Below, piece by piece: positions 11,377 through 24,300 of a stretch of 64,000 bases of DNA. Source of the stretch: Isoetes taiwanensis (lineage: Eukaryota; Streptophyta; Lycopodiopsida; Isoetales; Isoetaceae); the NCBI GenBank assembly GCA_021234155.1, contig JAJEKV010000025.1, positions 7,826,531 to 7,890,530 of the forward strand. The letters are read 5' to 3'. Position 1 is the first letter of the stretch. Each line of letters begins with the position of its first letter. The notes under the pieces were generated by a model. That model was not told the origin of the DNA, searched no databases, and saw only the letters and a program-made list of their open reading frames with translations. Made by a program: the position numbers and the translations under genes.

Positions 11377-14246
11377 ATGGAGGCACGGCGAGGCCAAAGG
11401 GTGGTGATCGATCCAAAGGTTCGGCAGGTAGGCTTCGTTACTCCATGTCCAGGCTCTGATTCTGATCCTATTGTAGCACAATCTACAACAACATTATCTA
11501 CAGTTGTAGTATCCACGGCAATATCATCTCCATCTCCGGTGATCATTCCACCTGCAAGGATTGCAGAACCCCCAAAAGCCGCTCCCATGCCTGTTCCTTC
11601 CCCACCTTCTGCTGCATCCGCTGCAACACGTAGAATGAGGGATAGGGATGGGGAAGCCCATATGCCCATGGGAAGCTATAATCCTGTAGAGAATGTTCTG
11701 GCTACCTCAGTTGAATCAGGTGATAAGGGAAGTAATAGTGATATGCTTGGAAGCAGCCTTCAGACGGATGCTATTGATGATTTGGGTTCTAGTGTTATGT
11801 CAAAATTGAATGGCAGCTTGATGGACCTGAGTATGGGTTCTGGGAGTCCACAATCGGTTTCAACACAATTGTCTGTTGTTGCTGTTGGAAAGGGTCTAGA
11901 GACCCAAAAACCTCAACTGCCATCTGTGGTAGTTGAAAATAATGTTATAACCTTAATTTCCACAGCGCAGGTAGGGGATGCCATGCAGGGTGGAATTGGA
12001 TCGGGAATTTCACAACATCAGGCAGGTAGACATCTGGAGTTGATCTTGTTGATGGCAGATTGCTGTTTCATAACACCTTGAATCTTATTCTGTTCTCAAT
12101 TGGCAGAAGCTGATAAGTCTAGCAAGTCAACCAAGGAAAAAACCACAAAGGCAGAGCGAAGAGCACTACAGGAGGCACAGCGTGCTGCAAAGGCTGCAGC
12201 CAAAGAAACAGGTAACTCATTGTATATCCTGAAGCAGTTCCTTTATATTTTTGCCTTTGCTACTTGTAGTTGAATGGCACTATTCAGAATACTTTCAGCC
12301 GTTAAGTTTAATATGTAATCTTCACAGGTGCTAATAAAGGCGATGTAAATAATTCCCAGAAAGAGGGTAAAAAGAGTTTACCACAAAAAAAAGAGAGCTT
12401 GCCACAAAAGAAAGAGAGTTTACCAGACAAGAAACCCACTGCACCTGAGAAGAAGCCAGCCTTGCTGGCTGAAAAGAAGTCCGCAGAAAAGGCTCCTGAA
12501 AAGGATAAACGGAAGGACGTACCAGCACCTCGAATGCAGTTCGATGATGAACAGCGTGTGGCCAAGGCTAAAAGACGTTCTTTGGTTGAACAGACTGAGA
12601 CCAAAAACAGAGTTGAATTGTTCAGGCACTTGCCACAGTTCAAACACAGCACCCAACTTGCTTTGCTGGAAGCGAAGTTTCTTCATAATGACATGAACCA
12701 ACTGCATCCCGCTGTTTATCAGGTTAGTTTAAAAAATCCAATTTGTTGTCCCTTGATCACTTTGCAGGCAGTGTCTTTTCTAAAAGGGGCATCTTAGCAT
12801 TTGGCTTTTCATGGATTCTCTTATCGTGTTCCAGGCCAACTACCCAACATTGTCTGAGTCTTCTAGGAAATGAATAAGATGGAATACAGTGTTCCCATCA
12901 CTTTCATGTCTTCTTTGAACCAACTAAATGTTTTGTTATTAAGTACTAATATGGGATGCAAAATGCTGGTTTATGAGGTTAAACTAATTGTCATTTTCTT
13001 GAGCACCTTATGCAGGTTGGTTTGCAATATCTAAAGTGGGACATTGTTGGTGGTAACGCACGATGCGTAGCATTGTTGATGGCATTCAAGGAAATGATCA
13101 AAGATTACAGCACCCCTCCTGAGAAAGTTCTAACCAGGGACCTGACTGCCAGGATCAACAGTCACGTTTCATTCTTAACTACGTGTCGGCCACTTTCTAT
13201 AAGCATGGGCAATGCAATTAAATTTTTAAAGGCAAAAGTTGCTAAGATACCAGTAGCTCTTTCAGAGCCAGAGGCAAAGTCCTTATTAATTACGCAGATT
13301 GATACATTTATTCAAGAAAAAATAGTGCTGGCAGACAAGGAAATTGTAAAGCATGCTATGACGAAAATCAAAGATGGAGATGTTATATTGACACATGGTT
13401 CCTCGTGTGTTGTGGAGATGATCCTTATTCACGCACATGAGATTGGGAAGAAGTTTCGTGTTGTGGTTCTCGATTCAAGGCCTAGACTCGAAGGTAGAGG
13501 TCTGCTGCGCAGGCTCTATAGTAAAGGCATTGAATGTACCTATACACACATCAACGCTGCTTCATATATTATGGAAGAGGTTACACGTGTGTTCCTTGGA
13601 GCTGCATCTGTTTTATCAAATGGAGCTGTGTATTCAAGGGTCGGCACTGCATGCGTTGCAATGACAGCTAATGCATTTCGAGTGCCAGTGATGATCTGCT
13701 GTGAGACTTACAAGTTCCATGAGAGAGTACAGTTAGATTCGATTTGCTCGAATGAATTAGGTATGTTTTGCTTGTTTATACAATTTCGTCTATTAAATGA
13801 CAAAGGCTGTATTTTTTTTCGTGGGGGACTGTAGGTGACCCAGATGCTCTTACATCTTTCCCAACCGGTCATAGACCTAGTGTATTGGAAGGTTGGTCTG
13901 AGAATGAGCACCTGCAGTTACTGAATTTGACGTGAGTTGCTCCCAGGCATTTTTGCTCTTGTTGGTTTCTTTTTATGTTCTCGTCTTCTGATGTATTTGG
14001 GCGGATCTTGATCACAGATATGATGCAACACCTTCAGATTACGTGTCCGGGATTATAACAGAACTTGGAACAGTAAGGGAATTGTTGCCTCTATGTAGTT
14101 ATTTAGGATTTGGGATGCTTACTCTTTAGTAAACTCGGATACTTCTGCAAGTTTTCTGATGCATAAAATTTATTGTGGTCCAGGTTCCACCTACAAGTGT
14201 TCCAGTTATTCTAAGAGAGTACAGGAAAGAGCCAATTATGATATGA
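11377..14246 (+). CDS. translation initiation factor eIF2B subunit delta
   Basis: Subunit of the guanine-nucleotide exchange factor that recycles eIF2-GDP to eIF2-GTP in the cytosol, so it sets the rate of translation initiation. Seven exons join in frame: 11377-12025, 12107-12211, 12328-12722, 13016-13760, 13835-13931, 14018-14072, 14184-14246, giving 702 residues. All introns are GT-AG. The start MEARRGQRVVIDPKVRQVGF matches the plant-type N-terminus. Residues about 1-380 are low complexity and basic, with KTTKAERRALQEAQRAAK near 227 and a KKESLP repeat (three copies) near 265. From residue 384 the conserved eIF2B alpha/beta/delta fold begins (GGNARCVALLMAFK, THGSS near 509, VLDSRPRLEGRG). 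It ends with the usual SVPVILREYRKEP tail. No frameshift or internal stop, so it looks functional. Divergent from the minus-strand membrane-protein gene. Confidence 0.96.
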
Positions 14247-15188
14247 CATCGTTGTCTTCCAATTATCATATGAACTCCTTGTTTTTGAGTTCAAAATTTT
14301 GATGAGAAGAATACCAGGAGAAAGCTGTATAATTTACGGATGGTATGACAAAATGTACACATTCTACTGTGGGCTATAATGAGAATGTTCCAGCCCATGT
14401 GTGTGGACAATTATCCAAGACATGTTAGGGGAACGGAGGGTGGTTAGCTACAAATGGCAAATTTTGTATCGCTATGCGACTCGAGCTTTGTTACCATGGT
14501 TATTCCTTTTAGTGAAATAAAACGTGAGATGGATTTTTGACAGGTAATAATGCCTTCGTTTAAGTTAAAGGTTGTAAGAAGAGAAACGCCCTTTCAAAGG
14601 ATTAGGCGTCATGTTATGAAGTCATCATCAGAGACTGCAATGGCTGCTTTTATCTACTTTTAACTGTAGAAGCAGTACATCTACAATAATAAATTTCTCA
14701 AAAATGGTTGTGGCCATAAAACTGCTCTTTCGGGCAGGGTTTACAAATCTAACTCATGTTGTTTATAGTTCTTTGTGTCTATATCAGAGGTGCATCCATT
14801 TATAAGGGTAATCAATTCTGAATGGTTCTTGGGGATAATTTTTCTTCTCCGAGAGACGAGCAAGAAAAAAGATGACAATTAAACAAAAAAACTAAAGAAA
14901 AGCTCATAAAGACAGGACATTTTTGAAGTCATAAAGTACTTAATAAAATGACTTTTAAGATGTTATTATAAATAGACAAAGTTTAAAATAATTAACGACA
15001 CGTACATGGTAAATCATTCCTAACAATCATCTCACATTCCATTCTTAAAAAGAACTTGAAATTGGTCATTATCTTAAGTCATTCGACATAAAAGTGAGAA
15101 CTTTCCATTTTAAAGTTAATTAATTATTAAATTAATGTTAGTCATTTGTCTTGGAATATCCCCTTGAGAATATTCCCTCGACAACCAA
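14247..15188. other. 3' UTR of the eIF2B delta gene and AT-rich spacer
   Basis: AATAAA-type signals occur near 14515 and 14690 and could end the eIF2B delta transcript. The rest is AT-rich with no gene seen. Confidence 0.5.
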
Positions 15189-15514
15189 TGTTACGCACTA
15201 GCACCTTAGTGATAACCAACACGCCAAAAGGGCAGATCCTTCAAGGAAATCATTATTCAACGCGCCCCAACCTTTTCAGGCTTTATCCCATGCCCCATAG
15301 ACCATATCAATTCCTCCGAGATGCTTGCCCTCAAGCATGTGGAACACACCAATGTTGTCACATGGAATTGTACCTTGGCTCTGATACCAAATGTTACACC
15401 TAGCACCTTAGTGATAACTAACATACAAAAAGTGCGAATCCTTCAAGGAAATCGTTATCCAACGGGCCCCAACCTTTTGAGGCTTTGTCCCATGCCCCAT
15501 AGACCATATCCTCA
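15189..15514 (-). mobile_element. TRIM (miniature LTR retrotransposon)
   Basis: Two direct repeats of 121 and 123 bp (15189-15309 and 15392-15514) flank an 82-bp centre. Read on the minus strand each repeat starts TG and ends CA. The right repeat (the 5' LTR) is followed within a few bases by tggtatcagagcc, the standard plant primer-binding site for initiator-Met tRNA. The left repeat (the 3' LTR) is preceded by a purine-rich tract (tcggaggaa). The LTRs are roughly 85% identical, so the insertion is old. It encodes nothing and depends on another element's proteins. I could not find an intact target-site duplication. Confidence 0.8.
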
Positions 15515-16814
15515 CACACTCCTGGTATACCAGTAACTTTGTCGCTTGGGCTTATTAATCTCGAGAAATTTCATGGAATTTCCCCTAACTGAACTTTAAT
15601 AAACAATTAGTCAAATTACCTTCAATACCTTGTTGCCACATATGGTTCCCCTCTCGACTATGGCGAGCAACGAATCTATTGGCAACGCCAGAGTTGGCTC
15701 CAGAAAACATAAAGCTTAGCAATAGAAGGCCTCAGAGCAAAGCCCCATACCGCATCATATGAAATTTTATTGACGCAGAACAGAGATAAAAGTTGATGCA
15801 CTTGGAAAAGCAGAAGAGCTAGGAAAGATAATACAAATTGCTTTGATCCTAACCTGCTTGTTGAAAAAAATGGCCTAAAATGGCTCAACGGATTCCTCGC
15901 GAAACTCATCATAGCCGCGATCTGGCGCGGCTAAGAATCGTGTTTTATTGTCCAAAAACAACTCTGGGTAGAATGTATATGCATGAATGATAAGCTTATC
16001 CTTATTCTTATACCGTAAATTTCATAGATGAATCATATTGATCCTTGCTTCCACGGAGCATTTGTAAGCACAAAATACTTAATGATGGCCCCTTTAACCC
16101 TCGATTAAAACAAACCTATGGAAAACCCCGTGGACGCCAGGATAATAAGTAGCGCCGGCGGACAAGCAGGAACAATTATGTAAAATAAAAATGATGCGAT
16201 ATTACAGATGCCTGAAACGGTTATCACATGGGCTTTCATTCTCGAAACGGAATGGAGAATGGCTCCTGCATACGAGTTTTTGACTTCCGTAGGGTATGGT
16301 CGTCACGCTGCGGACCCCCACCTCGCAGCGACGGTAACCCCCGGCCCCTACCGGTTATCACGCAGCCATGGGTATCCCCGCCTACTTGTCAGTTTGGGCT
16401 TGTGGCCGTGTGTCGCATTCAGGGTTCCACAACCGAGACACCGTGCTCCATCATCCGCGTTCTAATGGCCTCTCGTCAGATCGAATGTCCGCACCGCGTT
16501 CCGGGTGACCAACTGCATTAGATGACCACGTCCGTGTTGAAGAAAATACTCGGCATGCCGATTTGAAAGAATTCACGCGGGTTTGAAACCATTTGCCTTC
16601 CAAAGCTTGCACCGGACAGTATTCTTCGAAATTCAATTCCTCCGACACTCAGCTATGGCTTCCATGGCTATAAAATCTCGCCCTCCTCTTCAGTTCAAAT
16701 AAAGACGAGAGGAGGCCGTGAAGAGCACGAAGTGTAGCCATGGTTTCAATTTAGGGCACTAAGAGAATCCGGCGTCAAAGGGGTTCCAGAGAACGATCAT
16801 CCAAGAGGGTTCAT
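15515..16814. other. spacer with a TATA-like box
   Basis: There is a 'ctataaaatc' box at 16668-16677 followed by purine-rich DNA, which may be the promoter end of the transposon to its right. Overlapping open frames at 16208-16521 are GC-rich but carry no motif. Confidence 0.4.
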
Positions 16815-18570
16815 ATGAGAGGAGGGCACCACAGGTCGCTGGCCGCTACTCAGTCCAATGCCAAGGAGGCCGAAAGTAGGGAGAGGGCAAATGCGCCGAC
16901 ATCCTCAAGAGGGCAATTTGGTACTTCCCACCCAGAGAGGTTTCTAGAGGTCCGTATACCGAGTCCACAAAGGATTGGCTATACTCTACCAACAAGCCAC
17001 AAGCAAAACAAATAATTCACGTATATTGGACAACTTCCAAGAGGAGGAGTTTCAATTGGGCTCCAAGATAAGTGTAGCAAGGGATGGGGTCAGCACTATC
17101 TCACGTCAAGGAAAAAGGGCAAAGAGAGATGGCTAGAGCAGTGGGCTCATGTGGTGAATCCGAGTACCAAAGTGCAAGGTGGTGTTTTAAACAAAGACAC
17201 TCAAGTGGTCAAGGAGTCTCAGAACCCTAGATGTGGGCTGCGGCTCGTACATGACACAGAGAACCTCGACAACTTCTATGCCGCTTGGGCGCATTTATGT
17301 TTAATTTGCCTTCCCTTCGAAGTATATGGAACGTCGACGGTAGACCGGAATTCAGCAGTGGAGCGAAGGTTGAAAATCATAGCTAGAAAGGGGAGAATAG
17401 GTGAGGGAGGTAGTTGCGAACAATAGGGAATGGGTTACTATTTTGGTTTGTGTTAATGCCAGATCCCCAACATGTATATTTTAAAGGTAATCGTGATGAG
17501 GCAAAAGATCATATTGCAAGATGTGAAGAAGGTACACCAGCGTCCAATCTTCGCTTGGATGACATCGAATCAAGTTAAGTCATGGCCGCTACATTTGCCA
17601 AAGAAGAGTCTCCTGTGTGGTGTATCCTCGCATCAGCCTCACCTTATCATATTACGGTCATGGCGTTTCATGTGAGCCGGGAAGTCATATTGGAGGCAAA
17701 AAGAGAAGGGCATCCACTTTTGCCTTATTGCCTCCACACACATCTCTTCATAGGCTTCAGCCTCTAGATGTGGCATGCTTTGCCTTTTAAGGCAAAGATT
17801 CAAGAGGCATGTAGCTGCCTCTACATACAGTGTAAAGGAGGGCGTAACCAAAGAAGGAGGAGAGATAGTAATTGATTTCCTTCAATTGCATGCGGCCCTC
17901 ACACCCCAAAACACGGGCAAGGTGTTTTAGGGCAACCATATATGGCTCCTTTTGACCAGGAGAAGGTTAAGCCGTGTCAAGAATGTACCAAAGTTTGGGA
18001 GTGCATGTTGAAGACATTACGTTGTTGTGAGCAAGCCGAGAATATTTTACCATCCGTGATATGGCACAAGTGGGAGGGGCCTTTGATTACGGCGTATGTG
18101 CACCACCTATGGAGGCCTTACCAACTCCCAAATGAAGTGTGAATGACCAAATGCCACACAATCCGCCAGGATCAAGTGCCACAAGTCAATTCACGGAACA
18201 TAACCCATGAATCAGCCCATTTGAGGTGTCAGCCAGAGGAGGTGTCGTGTGCATGCCAATTACGCGGAGGCCCAAACATGTGGCATGCCATCACGCCACA
18301 TAAGGGCAAGGGAAGAGAGGCTTTGCCCCCGTGACCGAGGGAGAGTTCACATATCGGCGATGGTTTTGTGGAGGCATTGAGAGCTGAACATGCTAGAAGG
18401 GCAGAGGCCGGAGAAATTGAAATTGGAGCAACCGACAAAGAAGGAAGGTTGAGACTGCAAGGAGGAAGGCCGAAAAGGGAGGAGGTCACAAGAGGGCAAT
18501 AAGCACAAAAGGAGGAGAGAGAGAAGATAGTTGGTCGATGCAAGGGAAGCCGCAAGTGCCGCAAGGCTTA
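16815..18570 (+). pseudogene. decayed pogo/Tigger-type DDE transposase
   Basis: Fragments in all three forward frames line up in the order of a pogo-like (Tc1/mariner superfamily) transposase. EWVTILVCVNA lies at 17428-17460, FKGNR...IARCEEGTP from about 17480, LQPLDVACF with upstream PPHT remains near 17731-17783, and PFDQEKVKPCQ near 17948-17980. A charged, Arg/Glu-rich tail near 18370-18560 suits the coiled C-terminus of this family. Many frameshifts and stops break it, and the catalytic acidic residues cannot be placed. It would have cut and pasted its own DNA in the nucleus; it is now inactive. Terminal inverted repeats and TA target duplications were not found. Confidence 0.65.
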
Positions 18571-20598
18571 GGGAGTTTATGTACCCAAGGGGACTAGAGT
18601 GGCATCCATATTTGGTTTTCAACCACCTCTTTTTTGTTCCCAAGAATTTTTGTTTAAGAAACGTGAAGGTATTTGTCTTTAGTCATAAGAAGGGTCACAT
18701 AAATGATTTGCCTTAAAAAAATTACTTACATGTAATATTTTGAAGACCCGGCCGCATAAATTAACATTATTTTTAGAGCACTCTAGTAGGAGGGCTCGCT
18801 TCCCGTGGATCGTTCGTGATTGTCCCATAGGACAGTGAAGTCCCAAGCACCTCGCACTCCATGTAGTGAAGAATTTGTGACCAAAGGACAAACATTCCGG
18901 CACGCTTTATGAAGATGTATGCTTGATAGAAAACCATCGTCATAATTAGAGGACCGAGTGAGTATACATTCTTATCAACCCGGTGCGTACCTGGGCCTAT
19001 GTTACCTCCAAGCAGAACAAAACTAGTGAGTAGAAATATGTTATACCTCAAGCAGTAACAAAACTAGTGAGAATAGTGCCAATTTTGACACTCTAAGCAT
19101 TGACTTCAACGTAATAACGTGCTGATCTTCGATGTCGCCAGCCCTTTGATTTCGTGAATATGGAATCAATCTAATATCCAAAGAATCTTCAATGTCCTTT
19201 GACTTCAAATATGGCATGCTCAGAACCAAGGTGGAAATTGAAGGTTGCAAAGGCCTTGCAGGATACCTCAAATGAAATTGCCGCAAAATAAAGACCTTTA
19301 AAACAAGTCTATGTTTAATGTAGCCTTCTACCTTGCAGATACGCCACTATGCAAATGAAGTCTATAGAGCCTTGCAACATCCCTTTACTCATGCAAATGA
19401 AGTCTTCATAAAATAAAACCCCAAAATGGTTCTCCTTATTGCTCACTCCTTATTGCTCACTTTTGGATCATCGATCCGCAGATGATTAGAGCAAGGTGGT
19501 GTTAAGGAAGATGTGAAAAGTTTGGGTCAAGAATAATTACACTCTTGATTACCATCCATGTTCAAGACATTTTTTGCTACAACTGAGGACATGAGGTAAT
19601 TTCGCACCATGTCGCCATTGATGCAAAAACAATGGCAATAGTGCGTGTTCAACTCCTCGTGACGCTCTTCGCATCGCAAGGATGTCCGTAATTTAAATTC
19701 CATTTGACTTAGCACAAAACTTCGTACCGGTTGAGAAGAGACTTATACCGCTTATAAATTTTCAGATTGTGTAAATTTTGGCCTATGCAAAGGTAGTACC
19801 TAACTATTGTTTGGTACAGTATCTCAAGGTATAAATATCAATGTGAATAAAGTAGTTGCATAAGCCATTTTCGCGAGAACCTCCTATATTATGCCCTAAA
19901 GGAATACTTTGTGCATGATCATAACAACATACCTTAGATTGTATTAAAAATCGCTGACCTCAATATAAGAGGGAAGAAAGAGATACATGCAAATCTATCC
20001 TTGCCGTAAATTTTTGCACATGGGCATAATCTATGCTCTTTCGTCCACACGGCCATGACTCTCAAGGCTGCTAGCCTTAAGTGAAGAACAATAAATTATC
20101 TCTACACAAAACATGGGGAAATTTTATATTGGATAGAGATGTTGCAAATGCTTTTGAAAGCAAGATGGAACAAGATGGACAAATGTTTTCCATATATTCC
20201 ATACATATATTCTCATCTTCCATTTTAGACATGGCTAAAACCACTCAACTTTAGAACATGTATCGACATTTGTTTCTAGTTCACACAAAATCGTATAATA
20301 GTTTGCCCATGGTTTTAAAGTCAACAATTTGTTCTAAGCATTTAAGTTTTTTTATTATGAAGTTTTGGTTCCATTTTACTCACCTCATTGGGCATCAAGA
20401 TGAGAACATACATTAGAACACGTTCCTCCATCCTAGAACTTTTTGTTAGAAATGTTATAAATAAGTGAACCTAAAAGCAAAGCCTTGATAGCATGAAACA
20501 TATTATGCGTATATCGTGCATAAAAGACCTTAAACTAGGTTTTCCTTATTGTCTTTGACAAAAATTAGACTTGCATGGCATTTTGGGGAAAAAAATAA
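18571..20598. other. AT-rich spacer, no gene seen
   Basis: Short chance frames only. It holds a 14-bp doublet (ccttattgctcact) near 19436-19463. No element ends were recognised. Confidence 0.45.
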
Positions 20599-20725
20599 AT
20601 GATGAAGACTTTTGTGTGAAGTGCAAAGAATAACGCATTGAAACCAACTATAAGTTGGAATAAATAAGAAATGACGAAGACTTCCACGTGAGGTCTAGAG
20701 AATAATGTATTGAACCCAACTGCAT
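20599..20725. repeat. diverged tandem duplication, about 73 bp unit
   Basis: Copies begin near 20599 and 20672 with 'gatgaagactt' and 'gacgaagactt'. They share 'agaataa.g.attgaa.ccaac' further on. Confidence 0.55.
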
Positions 20726-20837
20726 GCAAGTGTTGTATAGGCACCCTATCCTTGCAATGAAATATGATCTGTTGCATGACACTTTTATGGCATTTTGAAC
20801 AAATGTTCATGCAACATACCTAAGGTTTATTATAACT

Positions 20838-21178
20838 AGGGTTGATATGGTTCATAGAAAATGCAATTTTGCACTATTACTTGCTAAAATCATCAAACAT
20901 AAATGCCAAAGCTTCGACAACTAGTTTTATGTCCACGATCTGACAATATATAATGCTTAAAAGATATAAGGCTTGCGTTAGATAAATTTGCAAATCCAAA
21001 CCATTCTCTATCTAAGCTTGACATAGTTCATAGAAAAATGCAATTTTGCATTGCTATTTAAAGAGAAAAATCATCAAAAAGAGGTGCCAAAACTTCAGCA
21101 GTTAATTCCATTTCCACAATTTGACAATATATTGCTTAAAAATGTTAGATAAATTTGCATATCTAAACTATTCTCTAT
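20838..21178. repeat. tandem duplication, about 175 bp unit
   Basis: Two diverged copies start near 20838 and 21011. Both contain 'ttcatagaaaa.tgcaattttgca', then 'aaaatcatcaaa', 'gacaatata' and 'gttagataaatttgca', ending 'attctctat'. It sits just before the Helitron remnant and may be part of its 5' flank. Confidence 0.6.
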
Positions 21179-21397
21179 AGACAATTGCTCAATTGCTTCT
21201 TTTCGTATTTCAGTTGTTAAGAAAACATGCTCTTCAGCAATAGGAAGGAGAAATATGGATAAGAAAGCGAAAAGTGGGTAAGCTACCTTCTTATATATAT
21301 ATTTATTTTGGCATCTCAAGATAAATGAACAGATAGATAAATAGATAGGGTTCTTAACATAAGGGCGTATTAAATATCACTTAGATAAGACAAAACT

Positions 21398-24300
21398 ATG
21401 GAGGGCAATGATAGAACTATATTAGAGAGGTATAGGGAGGGAGAACGAAAAAGAGCTAGAGAACGTTACGCAAATCTGGCAGAGGATGATAGGGAGAGGA
21501 TTCGAGAAAGAGCTAGAGAACGTGGGTAAAAGACAACCGCCGAAATGCAGAATGATAAAAGAGAGGAATCCATTATCCTATGGCTACAAAATTAATGATG
21601 AATGTAACCCAACAATTATAGATTTAAATAGCTCATCTGTAGTTGTAGATGGGCAAAGTGCAGATGGTAGAGAACAATACATGAACTCATTTGAAGGTGG
21701 AGATATTGCTATAATCGAACAAGGGAATGCAGTTGAAGGTCATAGAGATATAACACGACGGACAAGCAGAGAGCCTTATGCAAATTTATCAGAAGAAGAT
21801 AGGGAGAGGATACGATGTAGGAGACGAGAGCGATATGCCAATTTGTTTATCAATGATAGACAGAGAATTCTACAAAGAGCAGCGGATAGATATGCAAACT
21901 TGCCCGAGGAGGTGAGAGATAGAATACGACAGAGAGAGAGAGAGAACGCTACACAAATTTACCCTCAAGACTAAGAGAAAGAGTTCGAGAACCCAGAAGC
22001 AGACACTGGCGCAAATTTATCTCGAGGAGGAGAGAGATACCAAGACCGCTAGGCGAGCGTAACGCTATGAGTTGCCTCAGACGAGATAAGATTAGAATGC
22101 GAAAGGGCTAGAGAACGTCGACTCCATCCTAATCGGAGACTTATATAGTAGACGGGGTGAGATCCAACATTTGCTCATGTAGATAATATTGGATCATCCA
22201 GCCAAACACATACGCAAGAAGAAATTAGGGTGTCGAAAACAATGCTATCCGCTTCAACCCATTGGCAAGCTCAAGCACAACAAATGAATTTGGCCATACG
22301 TCAAAGTTATGTGATGTGTACATGTAATAAACAGTGTACATATTGTCAAATCCCGTTGCTCAATGTTGAACGTGATGGATTTTGTTGCAATAGAGGGAGA
22401 TGATTACTACCACATTTACCCCCTTTGCCGTGACGTTAAAATACTATCTACCTATCTATCTATGGCACTACAGAACCTTTACAATAGACAAGAATTTGCT
22501 GTGATATCGAGAAAAGTGAACAGGCTTTTTTGTTTTAGTGTGCTCGGAGTCAGAGGCAGATTTGTAAATTTGGATTTTCCTTCATTAGTGACTATCCGTG
22601 ATTTAACTTTTACCATCGACTACGCCCTATCAAGCAGAAGTCGACATCCGGCGCATTGGTATATCTATGACTAATCGTAATCTGCGCATACTGACATGCA
22701 ATCTAAAACCAAAGTGTGCTTACCAGTTGGTGGCAATTGTTGGTCTAACTTTGACCAAATAACCATTTATCCTAAATCTCCAAACTATGGGAAGTATGGA
22801 TTTGCCATATCAGCATATATGCAACCATTGAAGGAGCAAATGGTAAGCAATGAGATTGGGTACCATTGTGGATGCTGATAATACTACCGAGATTGCACCA
22901 CGAAATGCAGGATTTTGCAAGAAATGAAGGGGAGCCAACCTCAAGTGAATATCCTTGATCCTATGTATGAGCTATTACAATACCCTCCTATTCCCTCACG
23001 GCACTTAGGTTGGGGGTCCTAGAAATGAATTTGGCTTTTACACAATTACAATGGTACAAGGCAAGATTGCTACATGAAGACCATTTCTCCACTAGGTCGC
23101 TTTATGTGGGAATATTTGCTGACATGTATTCAAGAGTTGAAGATGCTCGATTGAATTATTTTAGAACGCCAAATATTTCGAACTCAAGGGTGCAAGACGC
23201 ATGAGGACTATTCGTAACGGAGAATGACTCCATCAAGTGACATAATCTTGCCCCTCATCATTCTTGGGATGTCAATGGTGGTGCTCGCGTAAAGTCGCAG
23301 ACATTGGCACCGCCAAGATCCAAAGGTCGCCCAAATATTTATCACTATGACTACAAACACAAAGATTGGCTGCAGATAAGAGATAGACTTTAATTCGACG
23401 TAATAAGGTCCGGATATTCCTAAGTGATCGCTATCCGATGTTTTCATGGACGCATTACGCCGTTGAAGGAGCTTTTCATAAATTCTTCCAACGATATCAT
23501 ATATAATAATAGTCATAAATTCCAAAACGTGGATTGCCTCTAATATGCCCATCTCTGCCTTATGCGACTAAACCCGACATACCAATTGAATGTATTAGAT
23601 CTAGATCATCTCGACCGCTTACTCGGATCCTCGCTTCTTCGAGCACAAGTCCAAAAATTCATGATACATAAACATACGTAAAGGTGCTCTCCAAATAGAA
23701 ATTCTCTGTTGTTATAAATATCCAAAGGATGTTAACCCAACAATATATCTTGATTCTAAGGGTTACGCATAATATAGAAGGAGAAGTATAGACGATGTAT
23801 GGGTGATTTCTATAATGCTTTCCTTCTTCGTGAGTTGGCTTGTCACATTATGGTAGACATTTATTCTACACCCATTCTCTTACCTTTATAGCTATATTTA
23901 TATGTACTTTGATAGTGCCACAAAAATCTTAAAGATAGACACTCAACTTTCTATACCATCGCCTTAAGCAAATGAACATGAAATGGTTGGAAGAATTTTC
24001 GGTGAACAATGACTGCGAAAAAGTACCACCTATCTCGAACAAGCCGCTAACCCACCTCCTAGAGATGAAATACAAGATTATTTGAGGGCATGTTCTTCAC
24101 AAGAATGTATAAAAGATGGAGAAATAACAATGTCATATGAAATAACAAGTAAGTCTCCCCGCCAGAAATGTGCCTACCCCTACATCTACTACATCCAAAA
24201 CACAAGATCTTTATTAGATAGATATTTCTTAATGCCTCTCAAGACCTTTGGAATTTGATGCCTTCACATACATTGAATATTATGAACAAATATACATTGA

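Noticed and set aside
16208-16521. Overlapping GC-rich plus-strand frames of 85 and 97 codons
   Set aside because: Two frames overlap in the same strand with no motif; at most one could be real and neither has supporting signals.
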